The notes beneath the pieces are model-generated. The model worked only from the letters and a program-made list of their open reading frames with translations. It searched no databases and had not been told where the DNA came from. 56,028 nt of DNA from an uncultured Nocardioides sp. GTDB taxonomy: Bacteria > Actinomycetota > Actinomycetes > Propionibacteriales > Nocardioidaceae. The translations under genes were made by a program, and so were the position numbers. Shown one piece after another: positions 7,256 to 15,144 of the stretch; the stretch's first letter is position 1, and each line of letters begins with the position of its first letter. The stretch covers positions 1 through 56,028 of the forward strand of contig NZ_CADCUP010000001.1 of NCBI RefSeq assembly GCF_902805925.1. Direction: 5' to 3'.

Positions 7256-8781
7256 TGGTGGCCACCATGCAGGACGTGCGCGTCGACGACGACGGCATCC
7301 GCTTCAGCTCCCACGACGACGTGGTCGTCGACGTCACCTTCGACGGCCGCCGCGTCTGGTCCTTCTGGCTGCAGCGCGACACCGCCGGCCGTGGCGGTGA
7401 CCGGGAGATCGCCTGGCCGCAGCCGCTGCGCCGCTTCCTCGACGGCGCCACCCGGCTCGCCCTGGTCGACCACGTCGCCGACGCCGAGCTGTACGCCGCG
7501 GAGGTCGCCCTCGGCGGCGGCACCGGCCGGATCGCCGTCCAGGACAGGAAGGGCCGGCCGCTGGGCCTCGACAAGTCCAACCGCCTCTCCCGGCTGTTCG
7601 AGAGCCGCGACAGCGACCAGGTCGCGCCGCTCATGGACGCCATCGACACCGTCCTGCATGCGCTCGACAAGGCCGGCATCGAGGGCTTCGTCGCCTACGG
7701 CACGCTGCTGGGCGCCTACCGCGACGGCCGGCTGATCGGCCACGACTCCGACGCCGACCTCGGCTACGTCAGCCGGCACTCCCACCCGGTCGACGTCATG
7801 CTCGAGTCCTTCGCGCTGCAGCGGACGCTGGTCGAGATGGGCTTCGTGGTCACCCGCTACAGCGGCATCGCGGTCAAGGTGCACGTCCCCGAGGCCGACG
7901 GCAGCATCCGCGGGCTCGACGTCTTCGGCGGCTTCATGCGTGACGGCATGCTGTACCTGATGGGCGAGGTGGGCGCGCCGTTCGAGGAGTCCTGGATCTT
8001 CCCGCGCGGCACCGTCGAGCTCGAGGGCCGGACCTTCGCCGCACCGGCGCACCCCGACCGGCTGCTGGCCGCGATGTACGGCGAGGGCTGGCGAGTGCCC
8101 GACCCGGCGTACGAGTTCACGACCCCCGACTCCACGCGGCTGCGCCTCAACGGCTGGTTCCGCGGCATCCGCGTCGGCCAGGGCCGCGGCATGGGCACCC
8201 GTGAGCTCACGCCCGACGAACCCAGCGGGTTCGTGCAGTGGGTGCACGGCCGGTGCGACGCCTCGGTCGGCACCGTCGTCGACGTCGGCTGCGGCTACGG
8301 CACCGACGTGGTGTGGCTGGGCCGGCAGGGCCGCTCCGCGTGGGGGATGGACGCCCACTACAAGTCCTACGTGCGGATGCGGAGGCTCGCCGAGGCGGAG
8401 GACCTGCCCGTGCGGTTCCGCTGGGTCAACCTGACCGAGCAGCGCTCCGTGCTCGACGCCGCGGCCGACCTGAGCCGCCTCCCGGGTCCCCGGGTGCTGA
8501 CCGCCCGGCACGTCCTGGACACCCTCGACCGCGCCGGGCGCGACAACGTGCTGCGGGTGGCCCGCGTGCTCGCCCGCGGCGGCGGCGCCTTCTTCTGCCA
8601 GGTGCAGGTCACGCCCGACCGGAACCCCGAGAGCCACGGCCAGGTCTCGCCCCTCGACCTCGACGACCTGCTGCAGGTCATCGCCGCGCACGGGGGCGAC
8701 GCGGCGCACGTGGAGACCCTGAACGAGACCGACGCGGCCGGTGCCGCGAACATCGCCCGACTGATGGTCACCTGGAAGTGA
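7255..8781 (+). CDS. LicD-type transferase fused to a SAM methyltransferase
   Basis: 508 residues. After a beta-rich N-terminus (1-100), residues 149-170 carry the LicD/FKRP signature GTLLGAYRDGRLIGHDSDAD, whose acidic residues bind metal and nucleotide in phosphocholine or sugar-phosphate transfer. Residues 325-500 are a class I SAM-dependent methyltransferase with DVGCGYG at 343-349. The two halves are joined in one frame without a break. LicD proteins decorate teichoic acids and surface glycans. Here one chain could add a phospho-group and methylate the same polymer (inference). It is coupled to sulfotransferases on both sides. Confidence 0.85.
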   Translation: MVATMQDVRVDDDGIRFSSHDDVVVDVTFDGRRVWSFWLQRDTAGRGGDREIAWPQPLRRFLDGATRLALVDHVADAELYAAEVALGGGTGRIAVQDRKGRPLGLDKSNRLSRLFESRDSDQVAPLMDAIDTVLHALDKAGIEGFVAYGTLLGAYRDGRLIGHDSDADLGYVSRHSHPVDVMLESFALQRTLVEMGFVVTRYSGIAVKVHVPEADGSIRGLDVFGGFMRDGMLYLMGEVGAPFEESWIFPRGTVELEGRTFAAPAHPDRLLAAMYGEGWRVPDPAYEFTTPDSTRLRLNGWFRGIRVGQGRGMGTRELTPDEPSGFVQWVHGRCDASVGTVVDVGCGYGTDVVWLGRQGRSAWGMDAHYKSYVRMRRLAEAEDLPVRFRWVNLTEQRSVLDAAADLSRLPGPRVLTARHVLDTLDRAGRDNVLRVARVLARGGGAFFCQVQVTPDRNPESHGQVSPLDLDDLLQVIAAHGGDAAHVETLNETDAAGAANIARLMVTWK

Positions 8782-8786
8782 GAGCC

Positions 8787-9017
8787 ATGCCCGCCCCCCC
8801 GAAGTTCCTCACCGACCGCCTCGCCGCCCGACGCAGCCTGCGCTCGCGGGTCAGCGCCCTGGAGGAGGCCGTGCAGGAGAACCGGCAGCTCAACCTGCGG
8901 ATCGCCGAGCTGACCGACGCCATGATGGAGCTCGTCGTGCCGCTCTCCGAGCGCGACGAGAGCAAGGTGCAGGCCGTGGTCGACCGCTACCGAGAAAGCC
9001 TGGGCGGTCCCCGCTGA
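8787..9017 (+). CDS. Small coiled-coil protein, DUF6752-like
   Basis: 76 residues. A basic N-terminus is followed by a heptad-patterned helix (about 20-60: ALEEAVQENRQLNLRIAEL) and a short tail. I believe it matches DUF6752, a small family seen beside sulfotransferases and glycosyl enzymes in Nocardioides, but that is recall and not a search. It could be an oligomerisation adaptor that holds the flanking enzymes together. It starts 5 bp after the previous stop and its own TGA shares its A with the next ATG. Confidence 0.75.
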   Translation: MPAPPKFLTDRLAARRSLRSRVSALEEAVQENRQLNLRIAELTDAMMELVVPLSERDESKVQAVVDRYRESLGGPR

Positions 9018-10168
9018 TGGCACGACGGGTCCTCGTCCACCTCGGGCTGCCCAAGACCGGCACCACCTACCTCCAGGCTGCGCTGTGGTCCAACAAGGAC
9101 CGGCTGCGCAAGGCGGGCGTGCTGCTGCCCGGTGCCCGGCACCGCCGCCACCTGCTCGCGTCCCTCGACATCCGCGAGGACCCTCGCCTGGCCCGCCGCA
9201 CGGGCGACATCGCCCACCCGTGGCAGGACCTCGTCGACGAGAGCCGGGACTTCCCTGGCGACGTCCTCATCAGCCACGAGTTCTTCGGGGCCGCCGCGCC
9301 CCGGCACGTACGGCGGATGGTCGACTCCTTCCCCGACCGCGAGCTGCACGCCGTCGTCACGGCGCGGCCGCTGACCGACCTCGTCGCCTCGCGCTGGCAG
9401 GAGTGGATCAAGAACGGCGGCGCGCTGCCCATCGACGAGTGGCCGGCCCGCAGGACCTACGACCCGGCCAACGAGTGGGGCTGGGGCTCCTTCGACCTGC
9501 ACGACATCCTCCAGCGCTGGGAGCAGGTCGTGCCCCGCGAGCGCATCCACGTCCTGCCGGTCGACACCAGCGCCGACCCCGTCGAGCTGTGGCGACGGTT
9601 CTGCGGCGTGCTGGGCGTCGACGCGGACGAGTTCTCCGCACCCGCCGACGTGGTGAACGCCTCCCTCGGCGTCGTGGAGGTCGAGCTGCTGCGCCGCGTC
9701 ACCCCGCACCTCACCGACTTCCTCAGCGCCAGCGACCGCGGCCGGTGGGTGCGCGGCTACCTCGCCGAGGGCGGGGTGCTCCCCGAGTCGGGCGAGAGGT
9801 TCAGGGTCGGACGTGAGGCCTACGAGAACCACCACGTCGGGCGCGCCCGGGCGGCCGTCGACCTGGTGGCCGAGGGGGGCTTCGACGTGCGGGGCGACGC
9901 CTCGCTGCTCGAGCCCCGGCCGCTGCCGGACCACCGGCACCCCGGCGAGGTCACCGACGCCGAGCTGGTGGAGTCCGCGGCCCAGACGATCGCCGCCATG
10001 CTGGAGGACGTCCGCACCATCTCGCGGGAACGCGACGAGCTGCGTCGACGTCTCGTCGAGGAGGAGTCGATGGAGGCCCGCGCGCGCGGCTTCGTCGATG
10101 AGGAGCAGCAGGGATCCTGGGTTAGGCTCTCGCGTTCGTTGGACCGATTTCGGAGGCATGGGGAATGA
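9017..10168 (+). CDS. Sulfotransferase family protein (second of two)
   Basis: 383 residues. The PAPS loop is HLGLPKTGTTYLQ (8-20), a more canonical form than in the first copy, and VVTARPL near residue 115 is the 3'-phosphate strand. The C-terminal 50 residues are a charged helix (ISRERDELRRRLVEEE) likely to form a coiled coil, perhaps with the small coiled-coil protein encoded just upstream (inference). The two sulfotransferases are too different to be a recent duplication. The stop overlaps the next start by 4 bp (ATGA at 10165). A TAGGCT hexamer at 10123-10128 could give an internal promoter. Confidence 0.87.
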   Translation: MARRVLVHLGLPKTGTTYLQAALWSNKDRLRKAGVLLPGARHRRHLLASLDIREDPRLARRTGDIAHPWQDLVDESRDFPGDVLISHEFFGAAAPRHVRRMVDSFPDRELHAVVTARPLTDLVASRWQEWIKNGGALPIDEWPARRTYDPANEWGWGSFDLHDILQRWEQVVPRERIHVLPVDTSADPVELWRRFCGVLGVDADEFSAPADVVNASLGVVEVELLRRVTPHLTDFLSASDRGRWVRGYLAEGGVLPESGERFRVGREAYENHHVGRARAAVDLVAEGGFDVRGDASLLEPRPLPDHRHPGEVTDAELVESAAQTIAAMLEDVRTISRERDELRRRLVEEESMEARARGFVDEEQQGSWVRLSRSLDRFRRHGE

Positions 10169-11457
10169 AGTTCCGGGGGATCACCCTGCTCGTCGTGGCG
10201 CTGCTGCTGACGACGCTCACCGCGTTCTCGACGCCTGCGCAGGCGGGGCGCAACTACACGCCGCGTGACGGCGGCTACTTCAACCACCCGCGCGAGTCCA
10301 AGCGCGAGGAGACCCGCATCGAGCGGACCATCCTGAAGACGATCAACCACGCCAAGCGCGGCTCCCGCATCCGGATCTCGCTGTTCTCCTTCGACCGCCA
10401 GCGGATGGCGCAGGCGCTGGTGCGCGCCAAGAAGCGCGGCGTCCGGGTGCAGGTCCTGCTCAACAACCACCAGTTCACGCCGGCGCAGAGGATCCTCAAG
10501 CAGGGCCTGGGAGGCAAGCGCCGCAAGAAGAGCTTCTCCTACGAGTGCCACTTCGGCTGCCGCCACTTCCAGCTCGGCGAGAACCTCCACACCAAGATGT
10601 TCCTCTTCTCCGAGCTGAAGAGCGGTGCCACGAACATCGTCTTCACGGGCTCGCTGAACCTCACCGAGAACTCCGTGGTCAACCAGTGGAACGACATGCT
10701 GTCGCGGCCCAACGACCCGGCCCTGATGGCCGGCATGGACGAGCTGTGGCGGGAGATGCGCCGTGACAAGCGCGCCAAGGAGCCCTACTTCGTGCGGCAG
10801 GCAGGGGAGTTCCACCTCCAGGCCACGCCGTTCCCCAACCCCACCAGCACGACCGATCCCGAGATGGCGATCCTCAACCAGATCGACTGCGTGACGCCGC
10901 CGGCTGCCGGCTTCGGGCACAACGGGCGCACGGTGGTGCGGGTCTCCATGCACTCCTGGGCCGACGCGCGCGGGGTGTATCTCGCCAAGAAGATGCGCGA
11001 CCTGTACGCCGCGGGGTGCGACGTCCAGGTGATGTACGGCATGGCGGGCGTCGCGGTGCGCAAGGCGCTCGCCACCCGCACGCCCCGTGGCTACCTGCCC
11101 GTCCACGTCGACGGCTACGACACCGACTACGACGGTGAGATCGACCTCTACAGCCACCAGAAGTACCTCGCCGTGTCCGGCACCTACGAGGGCAACCCGG
11201 CCAACGGCGGCGTCTGGACCGGCTCCAGCAACTGGAACTTCGGCGGCCTGCGGGGCGACGAGATGATCATCCGCCTGCCCTACCGGTACTACGGCCAGTG
11301 GCTCCAGAACTTCGAGTACATCTGGAAGCACGGGTCGCACCTGGCCCGCTTCATCCCCTACCTGGTGCCGGGCACGTCCGGGCGCATGGTGGTGCAGGAC
11401 ACCGAGCCCGTCGACCAGCCCAACCTGAGGAAGGGCGAGGCCTGGGAGGACGACTGA
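10165..11457 (+). CDS. Secreted phospholipase-D-like protein
   Basis: 430 residues with a clear signal peptide (hydrophobic 5-22, cleavage after AQA at 25-27). Two PLD-type half-sites are visible: HTK at 142-144 followed by GSLNLTEN, and HQK at 331-333 followed by GSSNWNFGGLRGDE. Both keep the His and Lys but lack the Asp of the full HxKxxxxD signature. PLD-superfamily proteins cleave or transfer phosphodiesters. Outside the cell this one could act on phospholipid or on phosphodiester-linked glycan. It is the last gene of the sulfotransferase operon, followed by a short hairpin. Confidence 0.85.
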   Translation: MKFRGITLLVVALLLTTLTAFSTPAQAGRNYTPRDGGYFNHPRESKREETRIERTILKTINHAKRGSRIRISLFSFDRQRMAQALVRAKKRGVRVQVLLNNHQFTPAQRILKQGLGGKRRKKSFSYECHFGCRHFQLGENLHTKMFLFSELKSGATNIVFTGSLNLTENSVVNQWNDMLSRPNDPALMAGMDELWREMRRDKRAKEPYFVRQAGEFHLQATPFPNPTSTTDPEMAILNQIDCVTPPAAGFGHNGRTVVRVSMHSWADARGVYLAKKMRDLYAAGCDVQVMYGMAGVAVRKALATRTPRGYLPVHVDGYDTDYDGEIDLYSHQKYLAVSGTYEGNPANGGVWTGSSNWNFGGLRGDEMIIRLPYRYYGQWLQNFEYIWKHGSHLARFIPYLVPGTSGRMVVQDTEPVDQPNLRKGEAWEDD

Positions 11458-11472
11458 TCCTCCCCGGATCAG
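11454..11472 (+). terminator. Hairpin at the end of the sulfation operon
   Basis: CTGATCC (11454-11460), a 5-nt loop and GGATCAG (11466-11472) form a perfect 7-bp stem that includes the stop codon of the PLD-like gene. No T-tract follows, which is common for actinobacterial terminators. Confidence 0.4.
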
Positions 11473-11482
11473 CAGCCGCCGG

Positions 11483-11525
11483 GTGACCCAGGTCACGGTG
11501 CCGGTGCCGTACCGCTGGGTAGCGT
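11483..11525 (+). promoter_or_regulatory. Palindromic operator and promoter of acyl-CoA dehydrogenase
   Basis: GTGACC (11483-11488) and GGTCAC (11491-11496) form a perfect inverted repeat with a 2-bp centre, placed 24 bp upstream of a TAGCGT -10-like hexamer (11520-11525). This position fits an operator at or just above the -35 region, for example for a TetR or GntR regulator of fatty-acid genes. The regulator is not in view. Confidence 0.45.
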
Positions 11526-11562
11526 GACAGGTCCGCCCGCCGCCCCACAGTGAGGACACGTC

Positions 11563-12777
11563 ATGGGCCGTCTGTGCCAGACCGAGGGCCTCTCCGAGGA
11601 CCAGACCGAGATCCTCAAGGCGGTCCGGCAGTTCGTCGACACCCGGATCATCCCGGTGGCGACCGAGCTCGAGCACGCCGACGAGTACCCCCAGGAGATC
11701 GTCGACGGCCTCAAGGAGCTCGGCATCTTCGGGCTGATGATCCCCGAGGAGCACGACGGGCTCGGGGAGTCGCTGCTGACCTACGCCCTGTGCGTGGAGG
11801 AGATCGCGCGCGGCTGGATGAGCGTCTCCGGCATCATCAACACCCACTTCATCGTCGCCTACCTGCTGATGCAGCACGGCACGCCCGAGCAGAAGCAGAA
11901 GTACCTGCCCCGCATGGCCTCCGGGGAGGTGCGCGGCTCGTTCTCGATGTCCGAGCCGGGGCTCGGCTCCGACGTCTCCGCCATCAAGACCCGCGCGAAG
12001 CGGACCGACTCCATCGATGGGGGAGGCTACGAGATCACCGGCCGCAAGACGTGGCTGACCAACGGCGGCACCTCCAACCTCGTGGCGGTGCTGGTCCGCA
12101 CCGACGACGACGCCGAGGAGGGCACCTCGGTGCACCAGCGGATGTCGACCTTCCTGGTGGAGAAGGAGCCGGGCTTCGGCGAGACCGCCCAGGGCGTCAC
12201 CATCCCCGGCAAGATCGAGAAGATGGGCTACAAGGGCGTCGACACCACCGAGGCGGTCTTCGAGGGCCACCGGATCTCCGCCGACCAGGTCCTCGGCGGG
12301 AAGCCCGGCAGGGGCTTCTACCAGATGATGGACGGCGTCGAGGTCGGCCGCGTCAACGTCGCCGCCCGCGCCTGCGGCATCGCCCACCGCGCCTTCGAGC
12401 TCGGCATCGCCTACGCCCAGCAGCGCGAGACCTTCGGCAAGCCCATCGCCCAGCACCAGGCGATCCTCTTCCGGCTCGCCGAGATGGCGACCAAGGTCGA
12501 GACCGCCCACGCGATGATGGTCCGCGCCGCCCGCCTCAAGGACAAGGGCCGGCGCAACGACGTCGAGGCCGGCATGGCCAAGTACCTCGCGGCGGAGTAC
12601 TGCAAGGAGGTCGTCGAGGACTCCTTCCGCATCCACGGCGGCTACGGCTACTCCAAGGAGTACGAGATCGAGCGCCTCTACCGCGAGGCCGCCTTTCTGC
12701 TCATCGGCGAGGGCACCGCCGACATCCAGAAGATGATCATCGGGCGCCGCCTGCTCGAGGACTACAAGCTCCGCTGA
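11563..12777 (+). CDS. Acyl-CoA dehydrogenase
   Basis: 404 residues, the normal family length. Domains run N-terminal helical (15-130), beta-barrel (130-235, with MSEPGLGSD and TWLTNGG FAD/substrate signatures) and C-terminal helical (240-400). The catalytic base is Glu383 in LIGEGT, the position used by short- and medium-chain enzymes, and GYGYSKEYEIERLYR precedes it. It oxidises an acyl-CoA to the trans-2-enoyl-CoA with FAD and passes electrons to ETF. A GAGGA ribosome site precedes the ATG. An enoyl-CoA-hydratase-like MaoC gene lies 1.6 kb downstream. Chain-length preference cannot be assigned. Confidence 0.95.
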   Translation: MGRLCQTEGLSEDQTEILKAVRQFVDTRIIPVATELEHADEYPQEIVDGLKELGIFGLMIPEEHDGLGESLLTYALCVEEIARGWMSVSGIINTHFIVAYLLMQHGTPEQKQKYLPRMASGEVRGSFSMSEPGLGSDVSAIKTRAKRTDSIDGGGYEITGRKTWLTNGGTSNLVAVLVRTDDDAEEGTSVHQRMSTFLVEKEPGFGETAQGVTIPGKIEKMGYKGVDTTEAVFEGHRISADQVLGGKPGRGFYQMMDGVEVGRVNVAARACGIAHRAFELGIAYAQQRETFGKPIAQHQAILFRLAEMATKVETAHAMMVRAARLKDKGRRNDVEAGMAKYLAAEYCKEVVEDSFRIHGGYGYSKEYEIERLYREAAFLLIGEGTADIQKMIIGRRLLEDYKLR

Positions 12778-12778
12778 G

Positions 12779-12795
12779 GCGTCGCACGCAGACGC
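12779..12795 (+). terminator. Weak hairpin after acyl-CoA dehydrogenase
   Basis: GCGTC, a 7-nt loop and GACGC form a 5-bp stem just after the TGA. It is short, with no T-tract, so this is a low-confidence terminator. Confidence 0.25.
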
Positions 12796-12916
12796 GGGGC
12801 GCTCCGGTCGTGGCCGAATGTGCAGCCCCGGACCGGTCCAGAGGTTAGACTCCCCCCACCGCTCGGTGATCGGCTGCTGCGGCGACCTGGATCCCAGCCC
12901 TGTAGGAGGCAACCCC

Positions 12917-14140
12917 GTGCGGCCATCTCGGTACGCCCACTCCGACGCACTGCGTGCAGGCGCCGTGGCGGTCGTCGTCGCCGTGATCCTCGCTGCGCTG
13001 ACCCTCGACCTCGATGGCTCGCCCCGCTCGGAGCCCGCCCCGCGGGCCGAGGCCGGAGCGGCGCCGGTGGAGGCCGAGGTCGAGATCGAGGTCGTGGAGG
13101 AGCAGGTCGAGCAGGTCGCCGCGCGCGCACGCCCCCGGAAGACCAAGCCCAAGTCGGCCAAGCAGCAGGTCGTCGAGCGCGCGAGGGCGGTCAAGAAGCT
13201 CGCCCGGGTCGCCCAGAAGAAGGCCGACTACCGCGAGGACCTGCTGGTGAAGCTGGGCCGCGTGCCCGTCGGCGCCACCGCACCGACCAGCGTGCGCATC
13301 AGCTCCTTCAACATCCTGGGTGCCGGCCACACCGCCCCGGGTGGCAACCGTCCCGGCTGGGCCGGCGCCGTGACCCGCATGCAGTGGCAGCTGAGCCTGC
13401 TCCAGCTGCACGACGTCGACGTCGTGGGCTTCCAGGAGTTCCAGCCGCCGCAGTACGCCTCCTTCATGGCCTCCGCCGGATCCCAGTACGGCGTCTACCC
13501 GGGCCCCGCGCTCGGCCCCGCCGCGATGGCCAACTCGATCGCCTGGCGCCTCGACAAGTGGGAGCTGGTCTCCTCCACCGGGATCGACATCCCCTACTTC
13601 GGCGGCAACCCGATCAAGATGCCGCTCGTGCTGCTGAAGAACAGGCAGAGCGGCCGCCAGATCTACTTCGCCAACTTCCACAACCCCGCCGACGCCCACG
13701 GCCCGGCCCAGGGCTTCCGCAACCAGGCGACCCAGATCCAGGTCAAGATGGTCAACGACCTGCGCGCGACCACCGGTCTCCCGGTCTTCATCACCGGTGA
13801 CATGAACGACCGCGAGGAGTACTTCTGCCCGATGACCACCCTGGCCTCCATGAAGGCGGCCAACGGTGGCGGCAGTGGTCCCGGTGCCTGCGCCATGCCG
13901 CCCAAGCCGTGGCAGGTCGACTGGATCTTCGGCTCGCCGGAGGTGACGTTCAGCAACTACGTCGCCGACCGCAGCCCGCTCGTGGCCCGCAGCACCGACC
14001 ACCCGATGATCGTGGCCGACGCCACCGTCGCCGCAGCGGTCGGCACCGGCGACTGCTACCCCGTCCGCAAGGGCACCGGATGGGTCCCCTGTCCCGGTGA
14101 GGGCACCCTGGGGCGCACCGACGGCAGCAGCACCCCCTGA
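12917..14140 (+). CDS. Membrane-anchored endonuclease/exonuclease/phosphatase family protein
   Basis: 407 residues from a GTG at 12917 with a strong TAGGAGGC site 7 nt upstream; a longer frame from 12818 is rejected because it lacks one. An N-terminal helix (13-30) anchors or exports the protein, followed by an acidic then very basic linker (45-115). The EEP fold begins near 127. SSFNILG (129-135), Glu174 in GFQEF, NFH (253-255), GDMN (294-297) and TDHP (360-363) are the metal and phosphate ligands. It would cleave a phosphodiester or phosphomonoester outside the membrane; DNA, sphingolipid and inositol-phosphate substrates are all possible. A TAGACT hexamer lies at 12846-12851. Confidence 0.85.
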   Translation: MRPSRYAHSDALRAGAVAVVVAVILAALTLDLDGSPRSEPAPRAEAGAAPVEAEVEIEVVEEQVEQVAARARPRKTKPKSAKQQVVERARAVKKLARVAQKKADYREDLLVKLGRVPVGATAPTSVRISSFNILGAGHTAPGGNRPGWAGAVTRMQWQLSLLQLHDVDVVGFQEFQPPQYASFMASAGSQYGVYPGPALGPAAMANSIAWRLDKWELVSSTGIDIPYFGGNPIKMPLVLLKNRQSGRQIYFANFHNPADAHGPAQGFRNQATQIQVKMVNDLRATTGLPVFITGDMNDREEYFCPMTTLASMKAANGGGSGPGACAMPPKPWQVDWIFGSPEVTFSNYVADRSPLVARSTDHPMIVADATVAAAVGTGDCYPVRKGTGWVPCPGEGTLGRTDGSSTP

Positions 14141-14153
14141 GGAGGCCAGGAGC

Positions 14154-14336
14154 ATGACGCAGAACCCCAACGACGACCTCAAGGCCAAGATGCGTGAGGC
14201 GCTCGACCGCAAGAACAAGCAGGAGAAGGGCGTCCACCGGGACGGCCCGGTGCGCGAGAAGGCGCACGGCTCCGAGGTCGAGGGCGGCGCGGGCCCGAAG
14301 ATGCACCGCCGCAAGGCGGGTGGCGGGGGCTCGTAG
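14154..14336 (+). CDS. DUF5302 family small protein
   Basis: 60 residues, strongly charged, with a short helix (LKAKMREALDRKNKQ) and a polar tail ending KMHRRKAGGGGS. This is the shape of DUF5302, a small actinobacterial family of unknown function with likely disordered ends. The AGGAGGCCAGGAGC site just upstream is strong. It lies 13 bp after the EEP gene, probably on the same transcript. Confidence 0.75.
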   Translation: MTQNPNDDLKAKMREALDRKNKQEKGVHRDGPVREKAHGSEVEGGAGPKMHRRKAGGGGS

Positions 14337-14380
14337 CCCACCCGTCGCGAGACGGTGGCGACGTCCGGGAGGATGGGCGC

Positions 14381-14914
14381 ATGCAGTTCGGACGCAGCTA
14401 TGAGGAGTTCGAGGTCGGTGCCACCTACCGGCACTGGCCCGGCAAGACGGTCACCGAGTCCGATGACCACCTGTTCTGCCTGCTCACGATGAACCACCAC
14501 CCCCTGCACCTCGACGCGCACTACGCCGAGGAGACGACGCAGTTCGGCCGCAACGTGGTGGTGGGCAACTACGTCTACTCGATCCTGCTCGGCATGAGCG
14601 TCCCCGACGTCTCGGGCAAGGCCATCGCCAACCTCGAGATCGAGTCGCTGCGCCACGTGGCTCCCACGTTCCACGGCGACACGCTCTACGGCGAGACGAC
14701 CGTGCTCGACAAGTGGGAGTCGAGGTCCAAGGACGACCGCGGCGTCGTCCACGTCGAGACCATCGGCTACAACCAGGACGGCAGGGTCGTGTGCATCTTC
14801 CGCCGCAAGGTGATGGTGCCCAAGGACTCCTACCTCGCGGCGCGCGGCGGCGAGCAGCCGGGCCGGCCGACGCCACAGCCGGACAAGAGCTGGCCGGCCC
14901 CTCAGCAGGGCTAG
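14381..14914 (+). CDS. MaoC-family hot-dog dehydratase
   Basis: 177 residues, a single hot-dog domain (about 5-150). The MaoC hydratase dyad region is present as MNHHPLHLDAHYA (about 46-58), where Asp and His activate water for addition to an enoyl-CoA. A GTVL-like beta strand run follows and the tail is Pro-rich. It likely hydrates an enoyl-CoA, possibly a dicarboxylic one such as mesaconyl-CoA, which some close relatives use (inference). A GGGAGG ribosome site precedes the ATG. It converges with the HTH gene, their stop codons overlapping by 4 bp. Confidence 0.85.
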   Translation: MQFGRSYEEFEVGATYRHWPGKTVTESDDHLFCLLTMNHHPLHLDAHYAEETTQFGRNVVVGNYVYSILLGMSVPDVSGKAIANLEIESLRHVAPTFHGDTLYGETTVLDKWESRSKDDRGVVHVETIGYNQDGRVVCIFRRKVMVPKDSYLAARGGEQPGRPTPQPDKSWPAPQQG

Positions 14915-15144
14915 GTGCACTCAGGGGTTACGACGGCGAACAGGTCGCCGGGCTGGCACTCCAGCGCGTCGCACAGCGCGGTGAGCGTCGAGAAGCGGAC
15001 GGCCTTGGCGCGCTGGTTCTTCAGCACGCTGATGTTGACCACCGTGACGCCGATGCGCTCGGCGAGCGCGGTGACCGTCAGGCCCCGCTCGGCGAGCAGC
15101 TCGTCGAGGCGGCATTGCACCCGGTGGGGCTCCTCGACGGGCAT
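14911..15144 (-). CDS. HTH regulator of the YozG/Cro-C1 type
   Basis: 77 residues, a single helix-turn-helix domain. The recognition segment (about 24-45: TVTALAERIGVTVVNISVLKNQ) and the tail ALECQPGDLFAVV are typical of the small Xre regulators paired with DUF2975 membrane proteins. The start overlaps the DUF2975 stop by 1 bp, so the two are coupled. The double palindrome in front of the operon is the obvious autoregulatory target. Confidence 0.88.
   Translation of the reverse strand: MPVEEPHRVQCRLDELLAERGLTVTALAERIGVTVVNISVLKNQRAKAVRFSTLTALCDALECQPGDLFAVVTPECT

Noticed and set aside
9820-13194. Very long minus-strand open frame of 1124 codons
   Set aside because: It lies antisense to sulfotransferase, PLD-like and acyl-CoA dehydrogenase genes, is rich in Val, His, Asp and Leu as expected for shadow frames in high-GC DNA, and shows no domain motif.
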